Positions 25,549 to 33,645 of a stretch of DNA of 64,000 bases are shown piece by piece (the stretch's first letter is position 1; each line of letters begins with the position of its first letter). Source of the stretch: Burkholderia sp. Leaf177 (GTDB taxonomy: Bacteria; Pseudomonadota; Gammaproteobacteria; Burkholderiales; Burkholderiaceae); NCBI RefSeq assembly GCF_001424345.1, contig NZ_LMPF01000021.1:709366-773365 (forward strand), in the 5' to 3' direction. The notes beneath the pieces were generated by a model. It worked only from the letters and a program-made list of their open reading frames with translations, did no database searches and was not told the DNA's origin. Both the position numbers and the translations under genes were made by a program.

Positions 25549-26292
25549 TCAGGCGGATTTCGAAGCGGTGGTAGAGCGGCGGCGCTTCTTCGGCTGCGAG
25601 GCTTGTGCCTGCATTTGCGCGTCGTGAAGGAAACGATAAACCAGTTCGCCCGTCGCAAGCAGATGACGTGCAACGAGCGTTTGCGCCGCTTCGGTATCGC
25701 GGGCATGCAACGCCTGAAGGATGGCTTCATGTTCGGCGTCGGACCGGCCCTTGAACGTCGGCATGCCGAATTTCAGGCGCAAATATCGTTCGCCGCGGCG
25801 GTGCATGGTGCCGATCAGTTCCATCAGGTGCGGACGGTCGGCTGGCGCATACAAACTCATATGAAACTGCTCATTGCGCACTACATACAGCGCAGGGTCG
25901 GGCTCGTTCGCAGCGGCTTCGAGCAATTCGCGGGCTTCCGCAAGCGTTGCATCAGTATGACGTTCAATCGCGATACCAATTGCAAGGCTCTCCAGCGACG
26001 CACGGATCTCGTAGATTTCGCGTGCCTCGTCAGGAGATTGAAGGCTAACCGAAGCCCCGCGATTCTGTTCGATTGTGACCCAGCCCTCGGTGTCCAGTTG
26101 CCGGAACGCTTCGCGCACGGGAATGGCGCTCACCGAGAACTGCTTGGCAATAGCGTCCTGACGCAGCGGCTCGCCAGGCAACAACGTTCCTTCGACAATG
26201 GCCGAACGCAGCGCGTCCGCAATATAGCGGGACGTGCTCTGGCGCGGTTCGAACTGCGCCTCGCGGAAGGTCTGATTCAACTCATTTTTCAT
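25549..26292 (-). CDS. GntR-family (FCD subfamily) regulator of the mdc operon
   Basis: A 247-residue regulator. The winged helix covers about residues 20-85 (LRQDAIAKQFSVSAIPVREA) and an all-alpha FCD effector domain with metal-ligand histidines (EQFHMSLY, MHRR, DAEHEAIL) covers about 95-220. The tail is basic (PKKRRR). It is first in the mdc operon and divergent from an MFS gene. FCD regulators of malonate clusters (MdcY/MatR type) are relieved by malonate. An inverted repeat in the divergent spacer is the likely operator. Confidence 0.88.
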   Translation of the reverse strand: MKNELNQTFREAQFEPRQSTSRYIADALRSAIVEGTLLPGEPLRQDAIAKQFSVSAIPVREAFRQLDTEGWVTIEQNRGASVSLQSPDEAREIYEIRASLESLAIGIAIERHTDATLAEARELLEAAANEPDPALYVVRNEQFHMSLYAPADRPHLMELIGTMHRRGERYLRLKFGMPTFKGRSDAEHEAILQALHARDTEAAQTLVARHLLATGELVYRFLHDAQMQAQASQPKKRRRSTTASKSA

Positions 26293-26343
26293 ACGCTTGA
26301 TTCGCCGTTGCTAGGTAGAAGTGCGGAGTGGTCAACCGCGCAA

Positions 26344-26364
26344 TTTCAAATATTATATATGAAA
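26344..26364. promoter_or_regulatory. Inverted repeat between gntR and the MFS gene, candidate operator
   Basis: A 21-bp element with symmetry TTTCA-n-ATAT-n-ATAT-n-TGAAA. All 18 arm positions obey the symmetry, with unmatched bases only at the n positions and the centre. It is the most AT-rich segment in the 167-bp spacer between the gntR and MFS starts. It lies 52 bp from gntR and 96 bp from the MFS start, suited to control both directions. Confidence 0.5.
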
Positions 26365-26459
26365 CTGCACCTTTGAGGATTTTGAAGAAGACCCGGTGCT
26401 TACCCGCAGACGCCCGATCCACTGAACAGAGCGCGTCGCTCTCAACCAGGATGACATTC

Positions 26460-27767
26460 ATGCCACGCACGCTGGAACCATCGATAGCCGCCGCCCGGCG
26501 GACACGAACGCCTTTGAACCGGACGCAGATAGTCGGCTTTTGGGGCGCCTGGGCGGGGTGGACGCTCGACGGAATGGACTCGTTCATCTACGCGCTGGTG
26601 CTGGCGCCGGCGCTGACCGAATTGCTGCCCCGATCCGGATACCAAGCGACGCCCGCGAACGTGGGTCTTGCGGGATCGATCCTGTTCGCGTTGTTCCTGG
26701 TGGGTTGGGGGCTGTCGTTCATCTGGGGGCCGCTTGCCGACCGGTTCGGGCGCACCAAGGTGCTCGCCGCCACCATCTTCACGTTCGCGATTTTCACCGG
26801 GCTTGCGGCGACATCGCATACCGTTTGGGAACTGGGCATTTACCGGTTTCTCGCAGGCGTGGGTATCGGCGGGGAGTGGGCGTTGGCCGGCACGTATGTG
26901 GCCGAGGCGTGGCCGGAAGATCGACGCAAGATGGGCGCTGGTTATTTGCAGACCGGCTACTACGCGGGATTCTTCATTGCTGCAGCGCTGAACTACACCA
27001 TTGGCGCAACATTTGGATGGCGCGCGATGTTCCTCGTCGGTGTGGTGCCGGTGGTGGTATCGATCATCGTGTTGCTGCGCGTGAAGGAAACCGAAAAGTG
27101 GCAGAAGGTCGAGGCAACGGCCGTCAAGCAGGCGAGTTCTCTGCGTTCGATTTTCTCGGCGCAATACCGGCAGCGGACGATTGTTGCGACTGTGTTGCTG
27201 ACGGTGGCGATCATCGGCTTGTGGGCCGGCGCGGTCTATGAACCTTCGGCTGTGATTCAGCTTGCTACGAAGGCGGGGATGACTAAGCCGGAAGCGGCGC
27301 GGATGGCATCGATAGCGACGGGATTGTTATCGATTGGCACGATCGTCGGATGTCTTGCCTTACCGCCGATGGCCGAGAAGATTGGGCGCAGGCTGACGCT
27401 GGCGGTTTATTTCATCGGGATGGCTGCGTCGATTGTGCTGGCGTTCGGGTGGGCGTTTTATCTTGAGAACGGGTTGGTGCCGTTTATTGCGTTGCTGGTC
27501 GTGTTGGGGTTTTTTGGCGGCAATTTTGCACTGTTCAGCCTTTGGTTGCCGGAGCAGTTTGAAACTCGGGTGCGGGCGACGGCGTTTGCGTTCTGTACAT
27601 CGATAGGGCGCTTTTTTGGGGCTATCGTGAATTTTGGTATCGGCGCGATGGTGTTGCATATGAAGACGCTCGGTGTGCCGATTGCGCTGACGGCGATCGC
27701 GTTTGTCATCGGGTTGATCGTGATTCCGTTTGCGCCGGAAACTAAGGGGCAGGATTTGCCGCACTAG
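26460..27767 (+). CDS. MFS transporter, probable carboxylate importer
   Basis: A 435-residue major facilitator protein with 12 predicted membrane segments. The N-terminal half holds GFWGAWAGWTLDGMDSFIYA (an acidic residue in TM1, as in proton-coupled carboxylate/sialate symporters) and the loop 2-3 motif GPLADRFGRTK. The loop 8-9 repeat PPMAEKIGRRL is also present. The start at 26460 has AGGA upstream; a start at 26451 is possible. It is divergent from gntR-mdc, which otherwise lacks any malonate carrier gene (no mdcLM, madLM or matC seen). It may therefore import malonate (inference). Confidence 0.85.
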   Translation: MPRTLEPSIAAARRTRTPLNRTQIVGFWGAWAGWTLDGMDSFIYALVLAPALTELLPRSGYQATPANVGLAGSILFALFLVGWGLSFIWGPLADRFGRTKVLAATIFTFAIFTGLAATSHTVWELGIYRFLAGVGIGGEWALAGTYVAEAWPEDRRKMGAGYLQTGYYAGFFIAAALNYTIGATFGWRAMFLVGVVPVVVSIIVLLRVKETEKWQKVEATAVKQASSLRSIFSAQYRQRTIVATVLLTVAIIGLWAGAVYEPSAVIQLATKAGMTKPEAARMASIATGLLSIGTIVGCLALPPMAEKIGRRLTLAVYFIGMAASIVLAFGWAFYLENGLVPFIALLVVLGFFGGNFALFSLWLPEQFETRVRATAFAFCTSIGRFFGAIVNFGIGAMVLHMKTLGVPIALTAIAFVIGLIVIPFAPETKGQDLPH

Positions 27768-28029
27768 GGCGGGGGCGCTGGCGCGGGCGTTTGTAGTGGG
27801 CGGGGGTGGTCTTGGGTTGCTACTGTTAGGGCCTACGCGGGTTTTCTTGCTATCTGATTTCTTTAGCACTATTGGCCACTGTCCGTGGCGGGACTTCATT
27901 TTCACGAGGTTTGACGCTGGCGCTCGGGCGAGTGTTTTGTAGCGGTCGGGGTGGGTGCCGGGTTGCTGCTTTTCAGGTCTTCGCGGGTTTCATGCTGGCT
28001 GACTTCTTAATCACTATTAGCCACTGTCC

Positions 28030-28108
28030 GTGGCGGGACTTCATTTCTTTGTCCAACGGCGACAAAGAAACGAAGCAAAGAAAACGCCTCTCCACCGCTA
28101 ATTCTTAA
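28030..28108 (+). repeat. 79-bp repeat unit, copy 1
   Basis: The unit begins GTGGCGGGACTTCATTTC and ends CCGCTAATTCTTAA. It contains a strong hairpin: TTTCTTTGTC pairs with GACAAAGAAA around CAACGGC (28044-28070). It is identical base for base to the next copy. Confidence 0.85.
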
Positions 28109-28187
28109 GTGGCGGGACTTCATTTCTTTGTCCAACGGCGACAAAGAAACGAAGCAAAGAAAACGCCTCTCCACCGCTAATTCTTAA
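28109..28187 (+). repeat. 79-bp repeat unit, copy 2
   Basis: A perfect tandem copy of 28030-28108, directly abutting it. Exact identity of the tandem copies points to recent duplication or gene conversion. Confidence 0.85.
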
Positions 28188-28586
28188 GTGTCCACAGCGT
28201 GCAGTGAGAACTGTATGGCACGCAAGAAGCACCCTTAGCGCATAACCCCGTCCTGTTGAAACCCTCCCCCTCCGTTCGCGGATACCCACACGCTTCGCCA
28301 CCTGAGTAGGAATCCACTAACCAGGCCTCCGCGCTGCGCGCGCTAGCGCCCAAACGGAACAAATCGCGGTACTGGCGGCGAAGTTCGCAGTTCAAGATGC
28401 TTTGAACTGGTTGTGGGCTCAACCCGTCGTTATGCGTTGGACGGGTTTCCGTATTAACGGATTCCAACACTGGTGGCGAAGCGTGTGGGTATCTGTTGCC
28501 GGAGGGGGAGGGTTTCAGGAGGACGCGGTTATGCGCTGAGGGAGCTTCTTGCGTGCCACACAGTTCTCCCTGCACGCTGTGGACAC

Positions 28587-28665
28587 TTAAGAATTAGCGG
28601 TGGAGAGGCGTTTTCTTTGCTTCGTTTCTTTGTCGCCGTTGGACAAAGAAATGAAGTCCCGCCAC
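28587..28665 (-). repeat. 79-bp repeat unit, inverted copy 3
   Basis: The exact reverse complement of the 79-bp unit at 28030-28108, located in the right arm. Confidence 0.85.
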
Positions 28666-28667
28666 GG

Positions 28668-28731
28668 GGAGAGGCGTTTTCTTTGCTTCGTTTCTTTGTC
28701 GCCGTTGGACAAAGAAATGAAGTCCCGCCAC
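28668..28731 (-). repeat. 79-bp repeat unit, inverted partial copy 4
   Basis: A 64-bp inverted copy lacking the TTAAGAATTAGCGGT end, next to copy 3. The tandem pair in each arm shows that the duplication is mirrored. Confidence 0.8.
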
Positions 28732-28960
28732 GGACAGTGGCTAACAGTGATAAAGAAGTCAGCTAACACAGAACTCGCGAAGACCTAAGCAGCAACAACC
28801 CGGCATCACCCCCAACCGCTACGAACAACCGTCCACGCGCCAGCGTCAAACCTTGTGAAATGAAGTCCCGCCACGGACAGTGGCTAAAAGTGCTAAAGCG
28901 ATCAGCCAAGCCAGAACCCGCGAAAGCCTAAGCAACACCCCAGCATCAACCCTGCCACCA

Positions 28961-29619
28961 CGCGCCACCCTAGTCCGCCCGCGACAGCTATCAGCCACCA
29001 TCAAAACCAAAAATCTCAACCCAGACGCGGTGCGTCAAAAAAAACCTGTGGCCGATGTCCAACAATCAAATTTTGTTTTTGTCTCGTCATACATCGGCAT
29101 TTTAGGCTATTTGAAATGTCTGAAGTATCAAACCTTAAGAACATTTAACCGATAGTTAAGACAAAACGTAAAGCACCATCCGGCAACGCTTCGGCGGCCA
29201 ACGAACAGTCTTTATCCGCCACGCCCCGCATTGCGCGAATCAAGCGCATCCCACTGCGACCCTAAATAACTATTAATCAGAAGATTAGCCGCGAAATCCA
29301 AATCTCACAAAATGTCACACTCTTGGGTTCGAGTAATCAATTCGATACGTTTAGAATCCCGGCGCAAAGACGTTATATCGCTTTTTGAATTTAACGTGAA
29401 ATGGCGGTGCATTAAAGCATCTCTGCCATTGTCACGCGCAATACATGTATATCCTCGGAATTTGCACGATCCGACATATCGCGCAATGTCGAATTTGATT
29501 CGTGCAAATCGTGCAACGTTATTATTGGCTTTCGATTGCGCAATTTTTACTTCAAATCGACGGTATCGAAAATATTTTTTCATCGATTGAACAAGCATTT
29601 ATGGTTTAGTAGCGTATTC
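28961..29619. other. Non-coding, AT-richer stretch between the palindrome and a structured leader
   Basis: No convincing gene was found in either direction. Base composition shifts from GC-rich to visibly AT-richer (for example around 29340-29600), unlike neighbouring genes. The possible reading frames here (about 90 codons) have no family resemblance and poor initiation sites. It may be a remnant of transferred DNA or a long regulatory region. Confidence 0.5.
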
Positions 29620-29711
29620 TGGTCTGACTATTTCGCGTCGATCGCCCAGCCTTGCAGGGCGTGGTTTCCCGTCTAATCCGCATTGAATCCAGACCACTTT
29701 TGCGTGGAGGT
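29620..29711 (+). promoter_or_regulatory. Candidate structured leader with alternative pairings
   Basis: TGGTCTG (29620-29626) pairs with CAGACCA (29690-29696), enclosing a CGCCC/GGGCG hairpin (29643-29661). An alternative helix, CCAC (29694-29697) with GTGG (29704-29707), shares bases with the first and covers part of the GGAGGT SD at 29706-29711. Such mutually exclusive pairing is the logic of translational switches. It matches no riboswitch class I know. Folding was done by eye. Confidence 0.3.
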
Positions 29712-29718
29712 AGAGCCT

Positions 29719-29790
29719 ATGCCGAAACCAGCCGGCCTTGAGACGACACGTCGTAAAGCAGCCAGCTTTCCCAATTTATCTGACGAATAA
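29719..29790 (+). CDS. 23-residue small ORF with strong SD (possible leader peptide)
   Basis: An ATG at 29719 lies 7 bases after a perfect GGAGGT, the best ribosome-binding site in this region. The peptide runs MPKPAGLETTRRKAASF and then PNLSDE before TAA. It resembles nothing I recognise and has no hydrophobic stretch. It sits downstream of the alternative leader helices and 165 bp before the lipoprotein gene, so it could be a regulatory leader peptide. Coding status is uncertain. Confidence 0.3.
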   Translation: MPKPAGLETTRRKAASFPNLSDE

Positions 29791-29795
29791 GTTGA

Positions 29796-29924
29796 ATGGA
29801 TTATTAACGCACGGCTTTCATCGCGTTAATCACGTTCGCCGCTCTTGGCAGCATGCAAGTGTTCGCTTCCGCGGAAATCATGCTTCTTCCGAAGACATCA
29901 AGCCTCATAGCGTTTTTTTCGTGA
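29796..29924 (+). pseudogene. Possible decayed signal-peptide gene
   Basis: From the ATG at 29796 the frame reads MDY and stops. In the same frame it continues RTAFIALITFAALGSMQVFA and then SAE, which looks like a good Sec signal peptide with an ASA cleavage site, ending at a TGA at 29924. The early TAA (29805-29807) and short body suggest a broken small exported-protein gene. Chance cannot be excluded. Confidence 0.22.
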
Positions 29925-29955
29925 GGTTTCTAATCTTTTCCGCAAAACATAAATA

Positions 29956-32310
29956 ATGATAAAACTCAACAAGGCATTGTTAATTTGTTTCGCATCCAGC
30001 GCGGTGTTGAGCGCCTGTGGCGGTGGTGACAGCGCCGATACCGCCGCAGTAACCAATACAACTGCAACTGTAGCCAGTGCATCGCCTGATTCCGCCAGCA
30101 ACGCGACTGTCAACGACAGCAGCGTGGCGGCCGCTGCACGCAGGCGCAGGCCGTCGAGCACGACGTCCACGACCCCGGCCACGACAACTCCACCCGCGAC
30201 CACTACGCCGGTTACATCCACAACTCCCGCAACGCCCACCACGCCCACAACCACGCCTGCCACGCCTACTACTCCGGTTGCAGGCGCCTTGGTCATGCCG
30301 CTCGAAGTGATGGGCGCAGGCAGTGGCGTCGTGGTCCCGGCTACACTGACGGTTCCCGCAGGCGCGTCGGCCACGACTTTGACCATGCAGGTCAACAATC
30401 TTTCGTACGACGCGAAGGGCTCAATCCAGATCAACGGCGGCAAGTGGATCGATCTGACGAATGCGAACGTGACCGTGCTGGGCAATGCAAAGGCTTACGG
30501 CGGCATCGGCGGCGGTTACGACACCATCAAGCTCAACGTTCCCGTGACGGGCGGTATCAACGGCAGCAACACCATCAACTTCCGTTTCAATACCACTGAC
30601 GGTGTGAGCTCGGGTTATCGTGTGCTGTCGTTCAATCTTCTCGATGCGTCGGGTAACGCGCTGATCGCCAGCAGCAGTTTCACGCAGGACGATCCGACCA
30701 AATGGACCGCGCCGCTCGCAAATACCGCGGACATTTCCGCTGGTCAGAAGTTGTGGCAAACCGCAACGCTGATCGACTCGCCGATCAATTCGGGCAAGCA
30801 GTTGAAAGCGCATTGCATGGACTGCCACAGCGCAAGCGGCAACGACTTGTTCAAGTTCAACTACTCGAATAATTCGATCGTCGTCCGAAGCGAATATCAC
30901 GGCTTGTCGCAAAATCAGGGCATGCAGATCGCCAGTTATATCCGCAGCCTGGCGAGCACGAATCCCGTGCCAGGACCCAAGTGCCGTCCGTGGAATCCGC
31001 CGTATCAGCCGGGTCCGGGTCTCGATAGCGCACCGGTAAGCGACTGGACGTGCGGCGCGGGTATCGACGCGGTATCGGAGAACGACCTCGATACGCTCGC
31101 CACCGTATTCCCGAGCGGCGTCAATAAAGCAGCGATATCGACGAAGGGACAAATCAACCTTCGCGAGATCCCGATCGGCTTTCAATTGCCGGACTGGAAT
31201 CATTGGGTTCCGCGCATTCATCCGAAAGACGCATGGGGCGACTACTTCACGAATAGCAACCTGAACAAGGAATATGCGGGCGAGGGTTCGGGCACGGCTA
31301 CATACAACATGCGAAGCCAGCTTGCGAATGGCGGCACGAACTACGCGCAAGGCAAGGCCGGCGATATCTTCGGCGACCTGTATTACTGGGGCGTTGAATT
31401 CGGTGAACGGTTTGCACCGCCGAACGAAGGCGTAAGCGGCAGCTACACGATCGCGCAGCAGAAGAACTTGTACGGCACGGCGCAATGGCAATTGATGAAA
31501 TCGTGGGAGCTTGCGCAGGACTTCTCGCTGGAAACGAGTTGCCCGACCGCGTGGGTCAACACGCAGAAAGCGCCCAAGGCTGAAAAGCGCGGCTGGTGCG
31601 GATACTGGCGGTTCGTCTTCAACGTGTCGCCGCATATCCAGGGTTTCCCCGTCGACAACAGCATGTTCGGCAGCCCGGTGGCGCATTACGTGAAGGCCAA
31701 CCAGTGGTATTACCTGCAAATCCTGCTGAACCCGGGTTCGGGCGCGCATAACGTGCATTTGCCGACCGACTGGCAATACGCGTATGGCCTGCTCAACAAC
31801 CTGTCGCAAACCAGCGGCCGTCCCGAGCCGATCCGCAACTTCCTGTACGTGTTGAAGGGCGCGCAGGAAATGGACAACGGCGTGGGCGTAACGGATGTCA
31901 CTCGCGGCTGGACCATTCGCGACAGCAGCCCGCTGGATGTCTGGAATGGCGGTCAAGCTGGCGTCTGGAAGGGCACGAGCCCCGCGACGGAGCAAGCGGT
32001 CGTCAACGCGTTCTTGTCGAACTGGATGGACACCACGACCAGCTTCAACATCAACACGTGGCAGCGCGAAGGTCAGGCCAATGCGGTAGCCGGCGAGACG
32101 ACCTGCGGCTGGAGCATGCGAAGCCTGTGCGACATTGGCTATGTTCACGGGACGGTATCGGGCGGCACGGTCGAGAACTTCCCGACGTGGACGTGGAACC
32201 AGATTCCGCAGATGCAGGCGGACGGGATTGACAAGACGCAGGTGAATCGGTTGTCGACGTGGCTGAACACCGCGTACCCGAGCGGCAATTACCTGAGCCT
32301 GATCAAGTAG
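29956..32310 (+). CDS. Large lipoprotein with a single c-type haem motif
   Basis: A 784-residue lipoprotein of no family I can name. The signal MIKLNKALLICFASSAVLSAC ends in a lipobox with Cys21, so it should be anchored in the outer or inner membrane facing the periplasm or surface. A low-complexity Thr/Pro linker spans about residues 67-110, then a beta-rich domain (about 110-245) resembling carbohydrate-binding modules. A CMDCH haem-binding motif occurs at 287-291. The C-terminal 450 residues are rich in Trp, Tyr, Asn and Gly. One haem plus a possible binding module suggests surface electron transfer or an oxidoreductase (inference). Confidence 0.8.
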   Translation: MIKLNKALLICFASSAVLSACGGGDSADTAAVTNTTATVASASPDSASNATVNDSSVAAAARRRRPSSTTSTTPATTTPPATTTPVTSTTPATPTTPTTTPATPTTPVAGALVMPLEVMGAGSGVVVPATLTVPAGASATTLTMQVNNLSYDAKGSIQINGGKWIDLTNANVTVLGNAKAYGGIGGGYDTIKLNVPVTGGINGSNTINFRFNTTDGVSSGYRVLSFNLLDASGNALIASSSFTQDDPTKWTAPLANTADISAGQKLWQTATLIDSPINSGKQLKAHCMDCHSASGNDLFKFNYSNNSIVVRSEYHGLSQNQGMQIASYIRSLASTNPVPGPKCRPWNPPYQPGPGLDSAPVSDWTCGAGIDAVSENDLDTLATVFPSGVNKAAISTKGQINLREIPIGFQLPDWNHWVPRIHPKDAWGDYFTNSNLNKEYAGEGSGTATYNMRSQLANGGTNYAQGKAGDIFGDLYYWGVEFGERFAPPNEGVSGSYTIAQQKNLYGTAQWQLMKSWELAQDFSLETSCPTAWVNTQKAPKAEKRGWCGYWRFVFNVSPHIQGFPVDNSMFGSPVAHYVKANQWYYLQILLNPGSGAHNVHLPTDWQYAYGLLNNLSQTSGRPEPIRNFLYVLKGAQEMDNGVGVTDVTRGWTIRDSSPLDVWNGGQAGVWKGTSPATEQAVVNAFLSNWMDTTTSFNINTWQREGQANAVAGETTCGWSMRSLCDIGYVHGTVSGGTVENFPTWTWNQIPQMQADGIDKTQVNRLSTWLNTAYPSGNYLSLIK

Positions 32311-32342
32311 GCGGCAAGGTATAACTGAAGTGCATGAGAGAA

Positions 32343-32381
32343 CGCGAGGCGCCCGAGATGTTCGGGGCCTCGCGTTTTTTT
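32343..32381 (+). terminator. Rho-independent terminator after the haem lipoprotein gene
   Basis: CGCGAGG pairs with CCTCGCG, extended by CCCGA/TCGGG around a GATGT loop (32343-32374). Seven T residues follow at 32375-32381. It lies 33 bp after the stop codon at 32310. Confidence 0.85.
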
Positions 32382-32411
32382 ATGCCTGCGCGTATTTCAA
32401 TGAACGCTCGA

Positions 32412-33536
32412 TCAGGCCGTCGCCGCGTTCGCCGTCACCGGTTGAAGCCGCTTGAGCGCGTCGCCGTTCTCGCGGAAGAGATGTGTGTGACGCAGGTTGA
32501 AACCTGCATCGATGGATTGTCCATCGACTGCCGTCGATTCCCCTGAGCCTTTTACCTGGATCACAATATCGCCGTCCAGGTTCACGTGCAGCAAGGTCTC
32601 GCCGCCAAGGTGCTCGACCACCATTACCGTGCCGGACAGCTTTCCTTCCGCACCGCTCGCGGTGGTTTCCATCAGATGCTCGGGGCGAATGCCGAAGCTC
32701 AGCGTATCGCCCGCTTTTACGTCATTGGCCATGAAGGGCAAAGTAATGGATGCGCCTCCCGGCAAGCCGATCATGACGCCTGTTGCGTCTGCCTTCTGAA
32801 CTTTCGCGGGCAGGAAATTCATCTTCGGCGACCCGATAAACCCCGCAACGAAACGGTTCACCGGCGTTCTGTAAAGTTCGAGCGGCGAGCCGATCTGCTC
32901 GACCTTGCCGTGGTTCAGCACCACGATCCGGTCCGCCATGGTCATGGCTTCGGTCTGGTCGTGCGTCACGTAGATCATGGTCGCATTGAGCTGCTTGTGC
33001 AGCTTGATCAGCTCAAGGCGCATTTGCACGCGCAATGCGGCGTCAAGATTGGACAACGGTTCATCGAAGAGAAACACCTTCGGTTCGCGCACGATCGATC
33101 GTCCTATCGCAACGCGCTGACGTTGCCCGCCCGATAACGCGCGCGGCTTGCGTTCGAGCAATTGTTCGATCTGCAGGATTTGCGCGGCGCGTTGCACGCG
33201 CTCCTTGATCTGCGCTTCAGGCAGCTTGATCATGCGCAGCCCGAAGGCAATGTTCTCGTACACCGACATATGCGGATAAAGCGCATACGACTGGAACACC
33301 ATGGCCACGCCGCGCTGGGAGGGTTCCAGGTCGGTGACGTCTTCGCCGCCGATCAGTACTTGCCCCGAGTCGCTGCGTTCAAGGCCAGCGATGGTGCGCA
33401 GCAACGTGGACTTGCCGCAACCGGAAGGCCCGACGAAAACCATGAATTCGCGATCGGTCACGGCAATGTCGACGCTCTTCAACACTTCCGTTCCGGCAAA
33501 CGCCTTGCGGATCTGATGCAACTGGACTGCACTCAT
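32412..33536 (-). CDS. Polyol/sugar ABC importer ATPase (MalK/UgpC/SmoK type)
   Basis: A 374-residue ATPase. The start at 33536 (MSAVQLHQIRKAFAG) is the family N-terminus. Walker A GPSGCGKST, Q-loop VFQSYALYPHM, signature LSGGQRQRVAIGR, Walker B VFLFDEPLSNLD and the switch His in VTHDQTEAM are all intact, followed by a TOBE regulatory domain. It energises the permeases at 35262 and 36197. Unusually for such clusters, it is transcribed divergently from the binding protein and permeases, across a 306-bp spacer. Confidence 0.9.
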   Translation of the reverse strand: MSAVQLHQIRKAFAGTEVLKSVDIAVTDREFMVFVGPSGCGKSTLLRTIAGLERSDSGQVLIGGEDVTDLEPSQRGVAMVFQSYALYPHMSVYENIAFGLRMIKLPEAQIKERVQRAAQILQIEQLLERKPRALSGGQRQRVAIGRSIVREPKVFLFDEPLSNLDAALRVQMRLELIKLHKQLNATMIYVTHDQTEAMTMADRIVVLNHGKVEQIGSPLELYRTPVNRFVAGFIGSPKMNFLPAKVQKADATGVMIGLPGGASITLPFMANDVKAGDTLSFGIRPEHLMETTASGAEGKLSGTVMVVEHLGGETLLHVNLDGDIVIQVKGSGESTAVDGQSIDAGFNLRHTHLFRENGDALKRLQPVTANAATA

Positions 33537-33645
33537 GCGTGTCTCCTGCAGATGCCCGCGCCCTGGGTCAGGGTTCGAGCAAGGTAAGTTGCTGTGCATG
33601 CGGTTTGCCTTGCAACGCAGCAAGCGGTGCTTTTCGATTTTGTTC

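Larger units (their letters stand above)
27820..28316. repeat. Left arm of a ~1.2 kb imperfect palindrome
   Basis: This non-coding stretch is repeated in inverted orientation at about 28460-28960, with roughly 80-87 percent identity by eye. The segment 28189-28315 matches the reverse complement of 28460-28585 closely, including CACACGCTTCGCCACC. The block around GCCACTGTCCGTGGCGGGAC occurs twice in each arm. Boundaries are approximate. Short reading frames inside it are by-products of the repeat. Confidence 0.75.
28460..28960. repeat. Right arm of the ~1.2 kb imperfect palindrome
   Basis: The inverted counterpart of about 27820-28316, separated from it by a central spacer of about 143 bp (28317-28459). 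Transcribed, the arms could fold into a very long hairpin; as DNA they could extrude a cruciform. No transposase, integrase or recognisable coding sequence lies inside. Confidence 0.75.

Noticed and set aside
28030..28731. CRISPR-like repeat array
   Set aside because: The repeats are 79 bp and directly abutting or inverted, without unique spacers of uniform length, and no cas genes are present.
28098..28766. Two similar short reading frames, 67 codons leftward (28098-28301) and 97 codons rightward (28473-28766), in the palindrome arms
   Set aside because: They arise from the two copies of the same repeat. Differences between them are mostly amino-acid-changing, the second contains a duplicated block from the 79-bp unit, and neither has a good start site, so no sign of protein selection.
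28880..29155. 91-codon rightward reading frame
   Set aside because: It begins inside the repeat arm and runs into AT-rich DNA, with no family resemblance and no SD. Treated as chance.
29620..29720. Cyclic-di-GMP (GEMM), cobalamin or TPP riboswitch in the leader
   Set aside because: I could not align the conserved core elements of these classes; only generic helices are seen.
29738..29956. 72-codon frame ending in TAATG against the haem lipoprotein start
   Set aside because: It needs a TTG start, has no SD, and its composition (many His/Arg/Phe) is unlike exported or regulatory peptides. The TAATG contact is probably coincidence.
30421..32148. 575-codon antisense frame under the haem lipoprotein gene
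   Set aside because: Shadow of the real gene; Arg/Val/His-rich, no motif, no signal and no start site.
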